Part shown: piece after piece, positions 44,805 through 56,710 of the stretch
Numbering within the stretch: the stretch's first letter is position 1
Layout: each line of letters starts with the position of its first letter
From: Magnaporthiopsis rhizophila
Taxonomy: Eukaryota > Ascomycota > Sordariomycetes > Magnaporthales > Magnaporthaceae
Assembly: GCA_003049465.1 (NCBI GenBank)
Contig: PYSS01000002.1
Coordinates: 310,001 to 374,000 of the forward strand
Length of the DNA: 64,000 bases
Reading direction: 5' to 3'
Program-made: the position numbers and the translations under genes
The notes under the pieces: model-generated
Databases searched by the model: none
What the model saw: the letters and a program-made list of their open reading frames with translations, nothing else
Told to the model about the DNA's origin: nothing

Positions 44805-47743
44805 ATGTCGGCGGCAGCGGCAGCGCACTGTCCTGCGAATTGCGGGTGCAAGCGCAATGGAGTCCCATCAAAATCAATATCTGCATTTTGCACAGTCATT
44901 TCGCGTCTGTCCATGGACAAAAGAGAGTCGGCTCGCATGTGTCAAGCGGTTGCTTTTTTTTTTTTTTTTCTCTTGATTTTATTTTTGTTTTTGCCTTTCC
45001 TTTGCCGGTGGAAACCTTCGCCTCCTTCTCGTCCATTCTTTTCTTGTCGCATTTTTTTTTTCTCGACCCCCGCGTGCCTCGCAGGCCTACGCGGCGCTCC
45101 CTATTCCGGGGCCACTCCCTGAAAGTCGCCCCAGCACGCACTTTGGGGATCGACCAAGGATCCATGCAGTGCCATCTCGTCGTGCTTGTTTTGTTTACAC
45201 CAACACGGCCGGAAATAAACAAACAATGGCACATCCTGCCCGTGCTGTTCTTGTTCTGTGGAATAAATACTGATATCTCTAGAGTGTGGTATCAAGTCGG
45301 ATCCTAAGCCCAAATATAAATAGTACGGGTCATCGACTACGGCAGGTGGACAGCTTGGTTTGGGGCGACTTCAGGCACAAAAGCAAACGAAACCCGGCTG
45401 TCAAACCAACACCTGACTCGGCTCTGCTTCGCTGCTGGTCTCAGGGGGTTCCCAAGAAGGGAAATGGTGTGGAGGGCAGCAAGCGCCATGAGACGGTTCC
45501 AAGACGGCGATTCCAGGCCTGGGCTGCAGTGGCGCACCTGTAAGTCGGCTTGTTCTTCATGTTCCGATACCGTCCGTTCGCTAAACTACGCCGTCGATTG
45601 ACTGGCACCGGGGACACGTCCGTTGCTTGTATGAGGTATGAGGTGGCACTCCCGAGGAAAGCCGGTAGGCCGTCTATTTCTTTCCTCTTATTCTTTGACT
45701 CCCTCCTTTTTCTAGGTCTTGTGTCATCCATGGCCCAACCCGTCCTTCTGTTCCATTCTGGATATTTGAATTTGGGTGGATCCTATTGTCAGGCCAATAT
45801 GGCGGGTTGCCTTGGCTGGCGAGATTGCCTCTCCGGGCTCCCTGGCAAATCGTCGGTCAATCGCAAGAGTTCGAACACCGACTTTTGTGACCGCTCCCCC
45901 GTGTGACCTCTGTGAAAGCACATTGCCAAGGTCAGGCCTGGGAGGCTGGATTCCGCGACCTCCGTGAAAAGCATTGGACGACTGCCAATGTCCCTGAGAT
46001 TCGGATGCCCTATTTTGTTATGGAGCCCGACTCCAGGCTAGAATTGCCAAAGCAACATATGAGTTGACTGTGGTGGTTCGGTTTGTGCTGGTTGCTTGCA
46101 ACGAGGGTGCATTCGTTTTCCCACCCACATGCCGACAATTTCTTGGCGCCCCAGTTGAAACAACAGGCGGGCACACCGTTTGTGCACCGATTCCTTCCAT
46201 CACGAGCCACACGCTCTAAAGACGGTAAGACCCCATCGAGACTCTCCCGTCCATCCCGCTGGATTCGGTCCCTGTGAGATTTGAGCTACGTATTGGGAGC
46301 TTATAGCTTTGATAAAGCGCTGCTTTCCCAAAGAGGGAGGAGCCATCCCTGCTGAGCTGCAGGAGTGCGAGCGGGCTTGTCTAACGACACTCCCCTTGCT
46401 TTGCGGCCGACACGCCCCCTTCTCGACTGGTTTTGAATGTCCGTCTTGTTTCAGGCAAACCCCGCCGATGCGAAGCAAAATCAAGAAACCGAGGCAGCAC
46501 AGCCAGCCAAAAAAGAAACGCAGCCCAGGCCTCGCCCGAATTGTGCCCATCTCGCAGCCAACCTTGGAAGCGGGCAGAAGCGTCGTCATTGCGGCCGATG
46601 GGGGAGACGACGACTTTGGACTTGTGCACGATAACGGACCCACAGCTGGTGCTTGACTGGGCCGGTGGACGAGGAATACGAAGCCCGCCCCCACCTAGCC
46701 CCTTCGAGATCCGTTGCCCGCACGCTGACTGCGGAGAGCGGACTCGACAAGCCGGGCCTATCAACTTGGCGGTCGCATGCAGGCCTGGAACTGTTCAAAT
46801 TCTCTGGTGCCGAAACCGAGCAGCCAACCGGAGTTGACCGTCGTGGTCCGACGTTTCTCAGCCTGCATCGCCAAAGTTTTAAAGCGCAACTCAAATGACG
46901 GGGTTATTCATTCTCTTTTTGTCTGTTTTCCTCTCTTGTCCGTTTTCTTTTGGTGCCCATGATCTCGACCGAACAACCGTTCACGTACAACGGGCACCAG
47001 TCGCCAGTTTAGCGCAACGCTGGCGACCGTGGATTTCAAGTTTGGATCTGCAGGCCCCCTCCGGTTGGGTATTGGGGCGCTGCTGATCCTGGCCCAGGCC
47101 ATGTTGCTGTGCCGTGACTGGAGGATTCGCATCCATTCTCAGGGCTGGTCAAAGACAGGAGCCTGTGCTCTTGAAATGACCGATATCTACACGTTTCGAT
47201 CCCTTCCTTGGCCTCGCTGCTAGTAGCCTCTCGATTCGTTATCCCAAGGTCGCCTCCCTTCCATGGTTTGAACCTGCCCCTGCCTTATCAATTCCTCTAG
47301 CAGGCAGCGGAGTCGATCCGTCTCAATTCCGCCACGCTAGGAAGAAGACCACTGTCAAATCAATAAGGCGGCCGCCCCATCCAAGCCACGTCCGTGTCGA
47401 CGCGGCACGAGAAAAATGAAAAAGAAAATTGGGAGGGTGTGAGTGCCGGTACGCCACACTCCGTTACAATTCTAGATCGTCCGCCCTCGTCAGTGAGACG
47501 GTGCCCCCTTGAAGCCGAGCAGTGACCTTGTGCTCTCGGTTTTGTGTGTTGTTTTGCTCTTGGCTCCGTCCAACGCCAAAATGCGACAATGCCAATCCGG
47601 CCTAGCTGAAGAGACAGACCAGCTCTCGGGGATTAGAGCATCTATGACGACACCAATGGACGCTAGCAAAGATAGCAATGTCGGGAGACCGCGTCGGCTT
47701 GCCGCCACTGTGCCGGGTCTCCGAGCAAGCGAAGACAGGCCAG

Positions 47744-47768
47744 AAAAAAAAAAAAAAAAAAAAAAAAA
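47744..47768. repeat. A25 homopolymer
   Basis: Uninterrupted run of 25 adenines in the gene-poor region. Confidence 0.9.
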
Positions 47769-49166
47769 CTGTCCGCCTGACACAAAGTATCAAACAGGGC
47801 GCGAAGATCTGGTTCGTTTTCAGCTTCGTATTTGTTTGCTTTGTACTGCCAGCTGGCAAGGGCAAGGAGAACGCTCAAGACGCGCACCACCCAGTCTAGT
47901 GGGCTCAACCTGCGACATTACACCAAACACCGATCTTGCAGACCTGCCATTTGCCGCCCTGCCCTGCCCTGCTTTTTTCTCCGCCGCGCCGCAGATCATT
48001 CCGACAACCTGGCCCAAACACGCAGATCCCGAAAACATCGGCACTCCCGGACGTTTTCTCCTTCGCGCCCACGTTCTTTGAGCCATTTTCTCAGTGTTTG
48101 TCTATTCGACAGATCTGTCAAACATGCCATTTATCCTTTTGCGCAGGTGGTGTGGGATGTCCACGAGAATATGGCTACCGGCTTTGCGACTTGCTAATCA
48201 CATCAGATCGAGCTGATTATGAGTAAAAAGTTTGCTCATGATCGGCTGAGACGGCTTAATCATGGGTGTTGGCATGTGTTTCTGGTTCCCCTTGACGCCA
48301 GCCTGCATCCATGACGAGACAGGAGCTGGCGTTGATCACCGTTTCGTCCATTGGCCAGGCGGAGGAAACGGCGGCTGGAGAGTCTGGCGCTGGAGGGTAG
48401 TCCCGAACGCCGTCGGCTCTCTGAGTTCCTGTTTCCTCGTCCGTGCTTATCGGCCCGTTGGGCTCAGTGCCGCTACCAACCGTAAAATGCAGCGCGCTTA
48501 TAATATTATCTAGACATTCATCACTGCTCATGCCCACGTCTTCGCTATGTCTATGTAATGGTGGCTTCTGGCTTCTCATCAGCCCAGCCCCCGGCTTAAG
48601 GCTTGTTGCATCTCTACCGTGGATATCTTCTGGATGAGCTGGTGGCTGGATCGCGGAATGACCATGACCTGCCCCAGGGGGGACGAGATACCCGTGTCGG
48701 CGGTGACAGAGGCAAACTTTTCACAGCCGGCTCGGCTAACCACGGTGTCGCCCATTTTCCACGCGGTCTGTGGCCAGCGAGACGGGAACGATGCACGTGG
48801 CTGATATCACGGCTATCCGCTCGTGAGGCATCACGTCCAAGAACGGAGCAGCCGTCCCGGTTGGGAGAGTAGCAACGGGCCGCGGCATGGCCTCGTGGAA
48901 CAAGTGTGTGACTGAGCTGGAGGAGTCTGCGTGACGTCCCCTGTCTTTATGAAAGACGATGAATCAACGGACACATCACCATGCGTTTTTCAAGTGTATG
49001 TATGAGTGGTACATCGGGCATGACTGCAGGAGTATGGTGGATTTGCGTTTAGATAAAAGACAAGCTAGATGTATTTACACTGCTATCACGGCATGGCTTC
49101 TACTCCCTGCACGGCACAGCCCAGATGATGATCTTGTCTACACAAAGTCGCGCGGTGAGCCAGCAG

Positions 49167-50630
49167 CTACTCCATAGTGCTAACATCCGTCTCCTCAACC
49201 CGCCACATATACCACATGAACAAGCTCCTGTAAGGCCTGAACCGGTCCGAGAGCTCCCGCATGTCGGCCTCGTTCATGTACTTCCACTTGCCGCCCTTGC
49301 CCGCGGCCTTGAGCTTGGCGACGTCGCGCCCGACAAAGGCCGCCATGCCGCGCTGGACGCCCAGGTCGCCGAGGCTGAAGACGTCCATGCGCTTGAGCCC
49401 AAAGCACGCAAACATCTCGGCGCTCCAGAGCCCGAGCCCGCGCACGGCCGTCAGCCTCGCGATCACCTCGTCGTAAGGCGCGTCGGCCAGCGTCGCGGCC
49501 GACAGCTCGCCCGACACGAACCGCTCCGCCAGCCCGCGCACGTACTCGGCCTTGCGCTGCGAGAGCCCGGCCGTGCGCAGGCGCTCTACGGAGGCTGCGG
49601 CCACCTGGGAGGGTTGCGGGAAGCGGCGCGTAGGCTCGGTAGTGGTGTCGATGTCGTCGCCGGGCGGTGGTATAGGTGGTGATGGTGGCGTTGGAGAGAA
49701 CAGGGCGACAAACTTTGCCTTGATGGAGCGCGCCGCGGCGCCCGACACCTGCTGGCTGATGATGCCGCTGCACAGGCTCTCGAACGGGTCGATCTGCTCC
49801 GCCAGCCCCTCGGGGCTGAAGATGTGGCAGTGGTGCGCCTTGATGAGCGGCTGCATGCGCGGGTCGACCTTGATCAGGTGCGCGCAGGCCTCCTCGAGGA
49901 TGTTGGCGGTCGTGGTTGCCGTCGTCGGCTTGGTAGTAGCTGGGTCGTCATTGACTACCGCTGTTGCTGCCGCTGCTGCTGCTGCCGGTCGTTTGACCGG
50001 AGACAGGTCCTCGACCGGCGGCCGGGCCGACACGACGACGCGTGAGGTCTCGGGCGACAGCAGCGCCGCGTTGGTAGCGCGCGGATTGGCGACGCGCGCC
50101 ACCGCCGGGTGCCGCCGGCTCGATCTGCTCAGCGGCTCCGAGATGAGGCCCACGGCGCTCGGGGTGGGCGTCGCCGGCGGCGGGGGCGGGTCCGCCGCGA
50201 CGGGCGAGGGGGCTGCCGTTTTGCGGCGCCCCTTCGGCGGCGGAGTCGATGGCGGCGCAGAGGGAATAGCTGCCACTGCTGTTGCGCCGTCCTCCACATC
50301 TTCGGCTTTTGTCGCGGCCTTTCTCTTCCTGGACGCGCCCGCCGTGGGCTTCTTCTCCCTGACAGGCTTCGGGGGTGGAGGCATTGGCGTCTCCGCCGGG
50401 GCTTTCCCCGAGGCAGCGCTGAGCCTGGATGATCTCCGCACAGCTCCTGACATCTTGGAGGGGACTGATATAGTCGACGTAGTTCGTAAATGACTGTTGT
50501 ATCCAGCGATACTGGTGCCAATAGGCTGACTGCGACTTATTGAACAGACGGCCGAGTAGAGCCGCTGCGTTTGGTGTTGGCTTCGATGACGTAGGGCTGG
50601 ACAGAGAGTGGACAAGGCTTCTCGTCGCAT
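49167..50630 (-). CDS. MAG1: DNA-3-methyladenine glycosylase (Mag1/AlkA-like)
   Basis: Single exon, 487 residues. The C-terminal half is an HhH-GPD glycosylase: PFESLCSGIISQQVSGAAAR, GLSQRKAEYVRGLAERFVSG, the helix-hairpin-helix AVRGLGLWSAEMFACFGL, and VFSLGDLGVQRG with the catalytic Asp at 422. It removes alkylated bases such as 3-methyladenine to start base-excision repair. The N-terminal 250 residues are low complexity, with Pro/Ala and basic patches (SRKRKAATKAED) suited to nuclear import. Residues 1-59 before a second Met (MSGAVRRSSRLSA) are rich in Arg, Ser and Thr and lack acids apart from Glu4, like a mitochondrial presequence. The enzyme may therefore be made in mitochondrial and nuclear forms, or the real start may be Met60. 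Confidence 0.93.
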   Translation of the reverse strand: MRREALSTLCPALRHRSQHQTQRLYSAVCSISRSQPIGTSIAGYNSHLRTTSTISVPSKMSGAVRRSSRLSAASGKAPAETPMPPPPKPVREKKPTAGASRKRKAATKAEDVEDGATAVAAIPSAPPSTPPPKGRRKTAAPSPVAADPPPPPATPTPSAVGLISEPLSRSSRRHPAVARVANPRATNAALLSPETSRVVVSARPPVEDLSPVKRPAAAAAAATAVVNDDPATTKPTTATTTANILEEACAHLIKVDPRMQPLIKAHHCHIFSPEGLAEQIDPFESLCSGIISQQVSGAAARSIKAKFVALFSPTPPSPPIPPPGDDIDTTTEPTRRFPQPSQVAAASVERLRTAGLSQRKAEYVRGLAERFVSGELSAATLADAPYDEVIARLTAVRGLGLWSAEMFACFGLKRMDVFSLGDLGVQRGMAAFVGRDVAKLKAAGKGGKWKYMNEADMRELSDRFRPYRSLFMWYMWRVEETDVSTME

Positions 50631-53103
50631 GAAGGCTTGTCAAGTATTGGAGCGAGGCATCTGAGTAGTTGTAGAGAGAATCGCTCGCGTTTATTCACGT
50701 CTTTTTACGAGTGCTCTCTTGCTGGACAGGGCAGTTTGACACATGGTGTTAGTACATGTATTTTTTCACAACCTTCTGTGCTGAGAAATACCATGGTCAA
50801 AATCACCCCTGCCTCGGTGTTACGCTACCTCGGCTCTAATCGCCGAGCATGAAACCAACCTGGATGTAGTCAACGGACACGCGCGCAAGCCGCATGGCTC
50901 TGCGTAGTGTGTGTCCGCGTTTCATCGTAACTTGTATGTCGCGTCGCTGTCACGAGCTCACGTGGAAGAAAGGTTCCATTTGGATAATCAACCACGTTTG
51001 TTGGAACGGTCAATGGATTACAGCCACAGTGTGCTGTATGCAATATTGCTTAAGGATACAGATGTATAGACGCACCAAGTGGAAACAATTGAGGAGTCCT
51101 GCAAGATACTCATGCTTTGGCAATGGGGTTCCAGAGTGTTGCTGGAGCTGTAGTTTTTCACTTGAGCAATGTCCTTCTCCGATCATTGTGGATGAATATC
51201 ACCCCGCCACAGCACTCCATGCCGGGTGGCTCGATGGCAGGGCGGGTCGCGCGATGCAGCCCTGAGTTGACACTGGCGGCGCCATTAATAAAGTGTCTTG
51301 CAATACGGGTGTCTGCTGGGTTCCCCTCGTCTCCCCTTATCTCCTCTTTCAAGCAGCCATGCTGGGATCCAACTTCTGGCTGCTTTATCACAGTGCCATT
51401 CCTGCTTCTTCGGCGATCTGACCAAGTTGGCCCTTTGGGGCACGAGCGGCGGGCGGCTGGTGGGCCTTCCAAGTTTCCTGGATCGGATGGAACCCCTGCA
51501 CATCGCGTCAACACGAGCCCATCCTCACAGTCTCAGCAATATGGGATGACAGGCGCAAATCACTGACATGGGACACGCTAGACCTTTGACGCGGTGGACA
51601 GCAATGCATCGATTGCTAGCAGCGCGCCTGCATGGTCACTACTGCCTCCCTTTGGTCCCGACGCAGAAGACACTCTACGGTGTAGGTAGGGCCGACATTA
51701 ATCCACCGATGTGCGTCAATGCGGGTGCGTGTGGCTCCGCCCTCGCATCTTTCCTGTCGCTTTTCAGTTGCATCGCGATTCGCAATAATCTGCGGGAATG
51801 GCAATGGAACGGGCGCTGGGCTGAGCATTTTGGGTTTTGGCTGGGGCCTGGCGGGATGAGGACCCACACGATCCTTTTGAGGGTGTTCTCCAACGCCCAA
51901 ACAGCCAAATCAGAAACACCCCGTCAAGGTCTTTGTATCGTGTTGCTCGTGTATATTGGACCATCCAGCGCGACTTTGTCCGTTAAAGAGAGCCGATTCT
52001 TCGGCACGCGCCGCCCTGTGACGACGCCGTTGACATCCAGGATTGCAAATATGTACCTGGGCTGACCCCTGGGGTTTGTTTTCGCTCACTACCACTTGCA
52101 GATGCGATAACAGAATGGATCCCTCCAGCGCGGCTTGCATCTCGATTCTCCAATCAACCCCCGTCTGTTTCTCCTCCTCTCATCTCGCGCGCCAAGTACA
52201 CAGTACCCGAAGCACCCCTCTTGCTGTGAACCCCTGAATGGCGGGTGCCAGGTCGCCAGCCGCTGGGGCTGGACTGGTCGCGCTCGGCTGTGTTATATGC
52301 TTATTCATTCAGTCGGGCATTCAGTCCCTGGCAGGCTCGGGTCTGGTTTTGGCGCCTCGAATTGACCTCGATTTTTTTTTTCACCGGGCAGACCCACGGC
52401 GCCACCACAAGGCCGCCAGCCCACTCCAGGGGCGGGCAGGTACCAGGTACCTCTCCCAAGAGCCAAATCCCACCATCCCCGAATCCCTGCTTTCGCCCAT
52501 CTTTTTTTTTCTTTTACCAATTTTGATAGGCTAGGCCGCTCTTGGCTCCTGTCCGGCCTCCTCTCAACGCTGCTCACCAACCTGGCTCTGCCCCCTAAAC
52601 CCGTAATCCAGAGGACACGACCCTCCTGCAGAACCTCCCGAGTCCCTTCATCGACAATCCTGCCGCCGTCAACTGCTGGCAACGACCCGGCGACCCGCGA
52701 CTGACCCCGTCCCGGTGCATCGGTCGCGACAATCGAGCAACACGTCGGCGAAAGGTGCCCGCACCACCCAATTAAACGTGACATCAAATCGCCCTCGACC
52801 AACCTAAGCACACCACACACGCTCGATCCGAGCTGCCCGCGAGTGGCACACGCCAACTTTTTTTTCTTCTTCTTTTCCTCCTTGACTGCTTCCTTGCTTC
52901 CAATTCCGCACCGTCACGTCGCGTAACCCGGCCCCTCCCTCGCTCCCGCCTGATCGGCCGCCCTCGAGAGGCTTGCTAGCGATAACGAAGGACAAGGCTC
53001 GGCCGGTGCTTCGCTCGCGACCATCCGCTCGTTTTTTTTCCTTGAATTTTTTTTCTCACCTCATCCTGGTGGCGCCCTTCAGCCACCCCAAAACATCGTC
53101 GCC
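50631..53103. promoter_or_regulatory. Divergent intergenic region (MAG1 / ANP1)
   Basis: 2.5 kb between divergent start codons. No gene recognised. T-rich blocks at 52372-52381, 52500-52510, 52858-52868 and 53031-53053 mark the likely ANP1 promoter and leader. Confidence 0.4.
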
Positions 53104-54706
53104 ATGCTTCTTCCCAAGGGCGGCATCAACTGGAAGGCGGCCAGAGGCTCATTGCCACCGTCAAGAGCACTGTTCGCGTTCGTGACAAGAACGAGGTTCT
53201 TGCTGCTGGTCGCCATCTCAGGCCTCATCCTATTGTTATGGCGCGGAATCAGCACGTCTGCGTCGGAAGTCAAGAGGTTAGACAGAGACACCAATACACA
53301 CGCACACGTACCCGTGCAACCCCAAGCACCCTGGCGACCGCTCCTCGCCCCATGACGGCCGGCCGACGCTAACTCGGGATTGCGCTGCGTATAGTTTCTA
53401 CTGCTGGGGGCCCTCCAAGCCGCCAATGGACATGACCATCAACGAGCAGGCAGCGTGGAACGCCCACCTCCACACCCCCGTCATCTTCAACCGCCATCAG
53501 CCCATCGTCGTTAACTCATCCACCATCGTCCATCACGACCTGAATCCCATCAAGTCGACCCCCAAGGCTGCCTCCAACGAGGAGCGCGTTCTGATTGTGA
53601 CGCCCCTGAAGCAGGCCGCCCCGTACCTGTCCAAGTACTTTGAGCTGATCGCCGAGCTTACCTACCCCCACCACTTGATCGACCTCGCGTTCCTCGTTGG
53701 CGACTCGGATGATGACACCCTCGCCGTCCTCTCGGCCGAGCTCGAGAGAATCCAGAAGCGCACGGACAAGACTGCCTTCCGTAGCGCCATGATCGTCGAG
53801 AAGGACTTCAACTTCAAGTTGAGCCAAGATGTCAAGGATCGTCATGGTTTTGAGGCCCAGGGCCCGCGCCGCAAGAACATGGGTCGCGCCCGCAACTACC
53901 TCCTTGCAACCGCCCTGAAGCCTGAACACTCGTGGGTCTACTGGCGCGACGTCGACATCGTTGAGAGCAAGAGCTCCATCATTGAGGATTTTGTCGCCCA
54001 TGACAAGGACATCCTCGTTCCGAGTACGAACTATCATATACGCCGCTCTTCTTTTTGAGGAACACATGGCTGACAACGCACGATGCAGACATCTGGTTTC
54101 ATCGCTACAAGGACGGTGTTGACATCGAAGGCCGATGTAGGTTGACCTCTCAGATGCTACCATTTGCATGTTGATACAGTTCGGCCTCGTGCTAATATTG
54201 ACACGCTGCAGTCGACTACAATTCTTGGGTCGAATCAGACAAGGGACGGAAGCTTGCCGCCAGCCTGGATAAGGACGTTGTTCTCGCAGAGGGTAAGTAT
54301 TCCCTGCCTTGGTGTAGGCCATTTATGTAGTTGCCGAGGCTAACAGTCCCCTAGGATACAAGCAATTTGATACCGGCCGGACCTACATGGCCAGGATGGG
54401 TGACTGGCGTAACAACCAGGATGAGGAGATGGAGCTTGACGGCATTGGTGGCGTTAACATCATCGTCAAGGCTGACGTTCACAGATCAGGTTAGTGATGC
54501 TGGAGTCGTTGCGCAAACCTTACGAAAAAAGACTAACCATAGGGTCTTATTTCTTAGGCATCAACTTCCCTTGTTACGCCTTCGAGAACCAGGCGGAGAC
54601 GGAGGGCTTCGCCAAGATGGCCAAGAGGGCAGGCTTCCAGGTCATCGGCCTCCCCAACTACGTCGTGTGGCATATTGACACGGACGAGAAGGGCGGAAAC
54701 GCATAA
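53104..54706 (+). CDS. ANP1: Golgi alpha-1,6-mannosyltransferase subunit Anp1 (GT62)
   Basis: Six exons: 53104-53276, 53395-54023, 54089-54136, 54212-54292, 54355-54489, 54558-54706; 404 residues. It is a type II membrane protein: cytoplasmic MLLPKGGINWKAARGS, a signal anchor FLLLVAISGLILLLW (about 32-46), then the lumenal GT62 domain beginning FYCWGPSKPP. Family signatures are NEERVLIVTPLKQAAPYLSK, LAFLVGDSDDDTL, GRARNYLLATALKPEHSWVY, WRDVDIVE with the DxD metal-binding motif (about 240-246), NIWFHRYKDGVDIEGRFDYN and the C-terminal NYVVWHIDTDEKGGNA. With Mnn9 and Van1 relatives it forms the cis-Golgi mannan polymerase that elongates the alpha-1,6 backbone of N-glycans. Exon 3 is only 48 nt. 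Confidence 0.95.
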
Positions 54707-56041
54707 GCTCGGGACGTTCGAGTTCTTTTGACGCGAATTTCCCACCGAAAAGGCCACTCGGAGGCCTTGCGGGACTTGTTCTCGTGTTTATTTATTTTTT
54801 ATTGTGTTTTACCTGTGGGAACATCTGGATTCTGTGTTCTCGGTGCTCACCGCTCCTCGTTGCGGTCCTATCTATACCAGCGGAAATACCCTCTCCTGGC
54901 GGAAGCTGGAGGCTCTGCGGACCTTTGTAGTGGAAGATGATTGTTGTACGACTGAGGGTTCACGACACGCACAGACATATCGCATTTACATGTTTGAAAG
55001 CTTATTCAGAAGGAGTTCTGCGGATGGGGTTGGGACAACCTCTTGACTACCTAACTTTTTACTGACTACTTATTTTTTATTATTATTTGCTACCCCTGCT
55101 TCATCGCGCGCAAATACCTTTTGCCGGATGGGGTGGGTATTTTCGGGGAAGGGGAAGTCAAAAAGGCGCCGCGCGAATCGTGTGTGGGATATTCCCCATC
55201 ACTGCCGTTGATAGGATGAAGGGTTTGGTCGGGTGGGAAGCTGAGGCCTCTCCCGCCGCCCTATTCTGTTTTATTTTTTTCTTCACGCGGATTCACGGCT
55301 GGATTATTTCCTTGTTTGTTTTCGCTTGTGGCCGGTATATATATGCTGGGTTCTGCCGCATGGGAGGGATTGCTGTTGTCCTTTTTGTCTCTTGTTTTGG
55401 TCTTGGGAATGTTCTCACCTACGAGCGGTCCTTGCACGGGGAGGGTGAGGCGGGCTGCTTCTCCGTATCACACTGCCTACCTACCTATATACTTAATAGA
55501 CTCTGATTATAAGTTCAGGGCTGTTTTGGGTCTTTTGCCGTCGTATACAGCGGGTAGTGTTTTGTTTGATCTTCTTCTCCTCTTGCTTGCCGTTGTCCGC
55601 ACCTCCCGCTACTCGTGTTAGAGAAGGATTAAGCTCGTGGGATGTTTTTCGATCTAGGCCGCAGATGCTAGAAAGAAACAAGTCTATTGTATAGATATAC
55701 ACCTATCCACCAGCGATTTTGGTTTTACCGGTTATTGTGCGTGCCTTTTCCTGACCAAGTTTCCCCATTTGAAAGGTAAGGAGATGGTTTAAAAGATTAT
55801 GCGGCACTCCTTTCTATCGCCATTTCCGTTTCATCTAACCCGGCAATATCCATACAAGCGGAGGAAGGGTGCGCCGCGAGAGTGAAAGCACCGACTTCCC
55901 GCGTTGTCCTTTTTTAACACCTCATATGGTGATTCAAAGCGCAGCCATCCTCCCCCTTTGAGCCCGCAACTCATTTGTTATTTTCTTTATAATTTTCTTT
56001 ATAATTTTCTTTTCGTTTTCCCCCGCCTCAGTTCCTAGTTT
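54707..56041. other. Convergent intergenic region
   Basis: 3' flanks of ANP1 and QCR7, with T-rich tracts and a short TACCTACCTATATA motif near 55481. No gene recognised. Confidence 0.6.
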
Positions 56042-56710
56042 TTAGTGGCCCTTGATGACGGCCATGGAGTCGAGGGCGGCCTTCTCCTTGGCCTCGGCCT
56101 CGATGGCCTTGATCAGGGGCAGGATGTAGGGCACGTCCTCCTCGGGCTTGGTCCACTGGCTCTTGGGCAGCAGAGTGTGTGACAGGCTGAGCTGGGCGGC
56201 GCGGCGGAGCCTGTAGACGCGGTCGTAGTTCTCCTTGGGCGAGAGGCGCTTGAGCGCCAGCTGCACCGTCTCGTTGTCTTCCGAGATCAGGTCATCGGCC
56301 CTGGGGTGGTGTCTGTTAGTTTGTGTTTCTTGCGTCTGGCACTTTTTTCCCCTCTATTTTTCTGCTCCGTCTCCGTCTTTCTTCCGTCTCTCATGCTGTG
56401 TGATTTCTGGTTCCCATCCTCGATCCGTCTCTTCCCTTGCCAGTGCCCAAACACGAATAGCCAACGGTGGTCGAAGTCCGACGAGACAATGTGAGTTTTT
56501 CCCCCGTGACAAACTGGGCATGCCGCAGGGACGACGATTTTGTGGGCGCATCGGTGGTTGTCGGCAACGAGAACAAGAAAAAAAAAAAACCTACCTCAGA
56601 CCCATCTGGCGGTAGCCGGCGGCGTTGGCGTACCAATTGGCCACGGGCATCAGCATCTTGGTGAGCCATGGACGCTTCAGGACGAAAGGAGCAAGGCTGG
56701 GAGCCGACAT
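56042..56710 (-). CDS. QCR7: Cytochrome bc1 complex subunit 7 (14 kDa)
   Basis: Two exons, 56710-56595 and 56300-56042; 124 residues. MSAPSLAPFVLKRPWLTKML, NWYANAAGYRQMGLRADDLI, NETVQLALKRLSPKENYDRV, YRLRRAAQLSLSHTLLPKSQ and WTKPEEDVPYILPLIK are the typical UQCRB/Qcr7 blocks. The protein lies on the matrix side of complex III, bound to cytochrome b, and is imported without a cleaved presequence. The intron after MGLR is about 294 nt, longer than most here. Divergent from the mitochondrial carrier gene. Confidence 0.95.

Larger units (their letters stand above)
43475..49166. other. 5.7-kb gene-poor region upstream of ECM33
   Basis: No open frame here has a recognisable domain or a credible set of splice partners on either strand. 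The region holds simple repeats (CCCCTG, GCTG, A25), pyrimidine-rich tracts near 44950-45060 and T-rich promoters. The left part is the ECM33 promoter; the right end is the 3' flank of the glycosylase gene. It may carry a long leader, a non-coding RNA or small genes that I cannot see. Confidence 0.5.

Noticed and set aside
49552..50493. 313-codon plus-strand frame
   Set aside because: Antisense to the low-complexity N-terminal half of the glycosylase.
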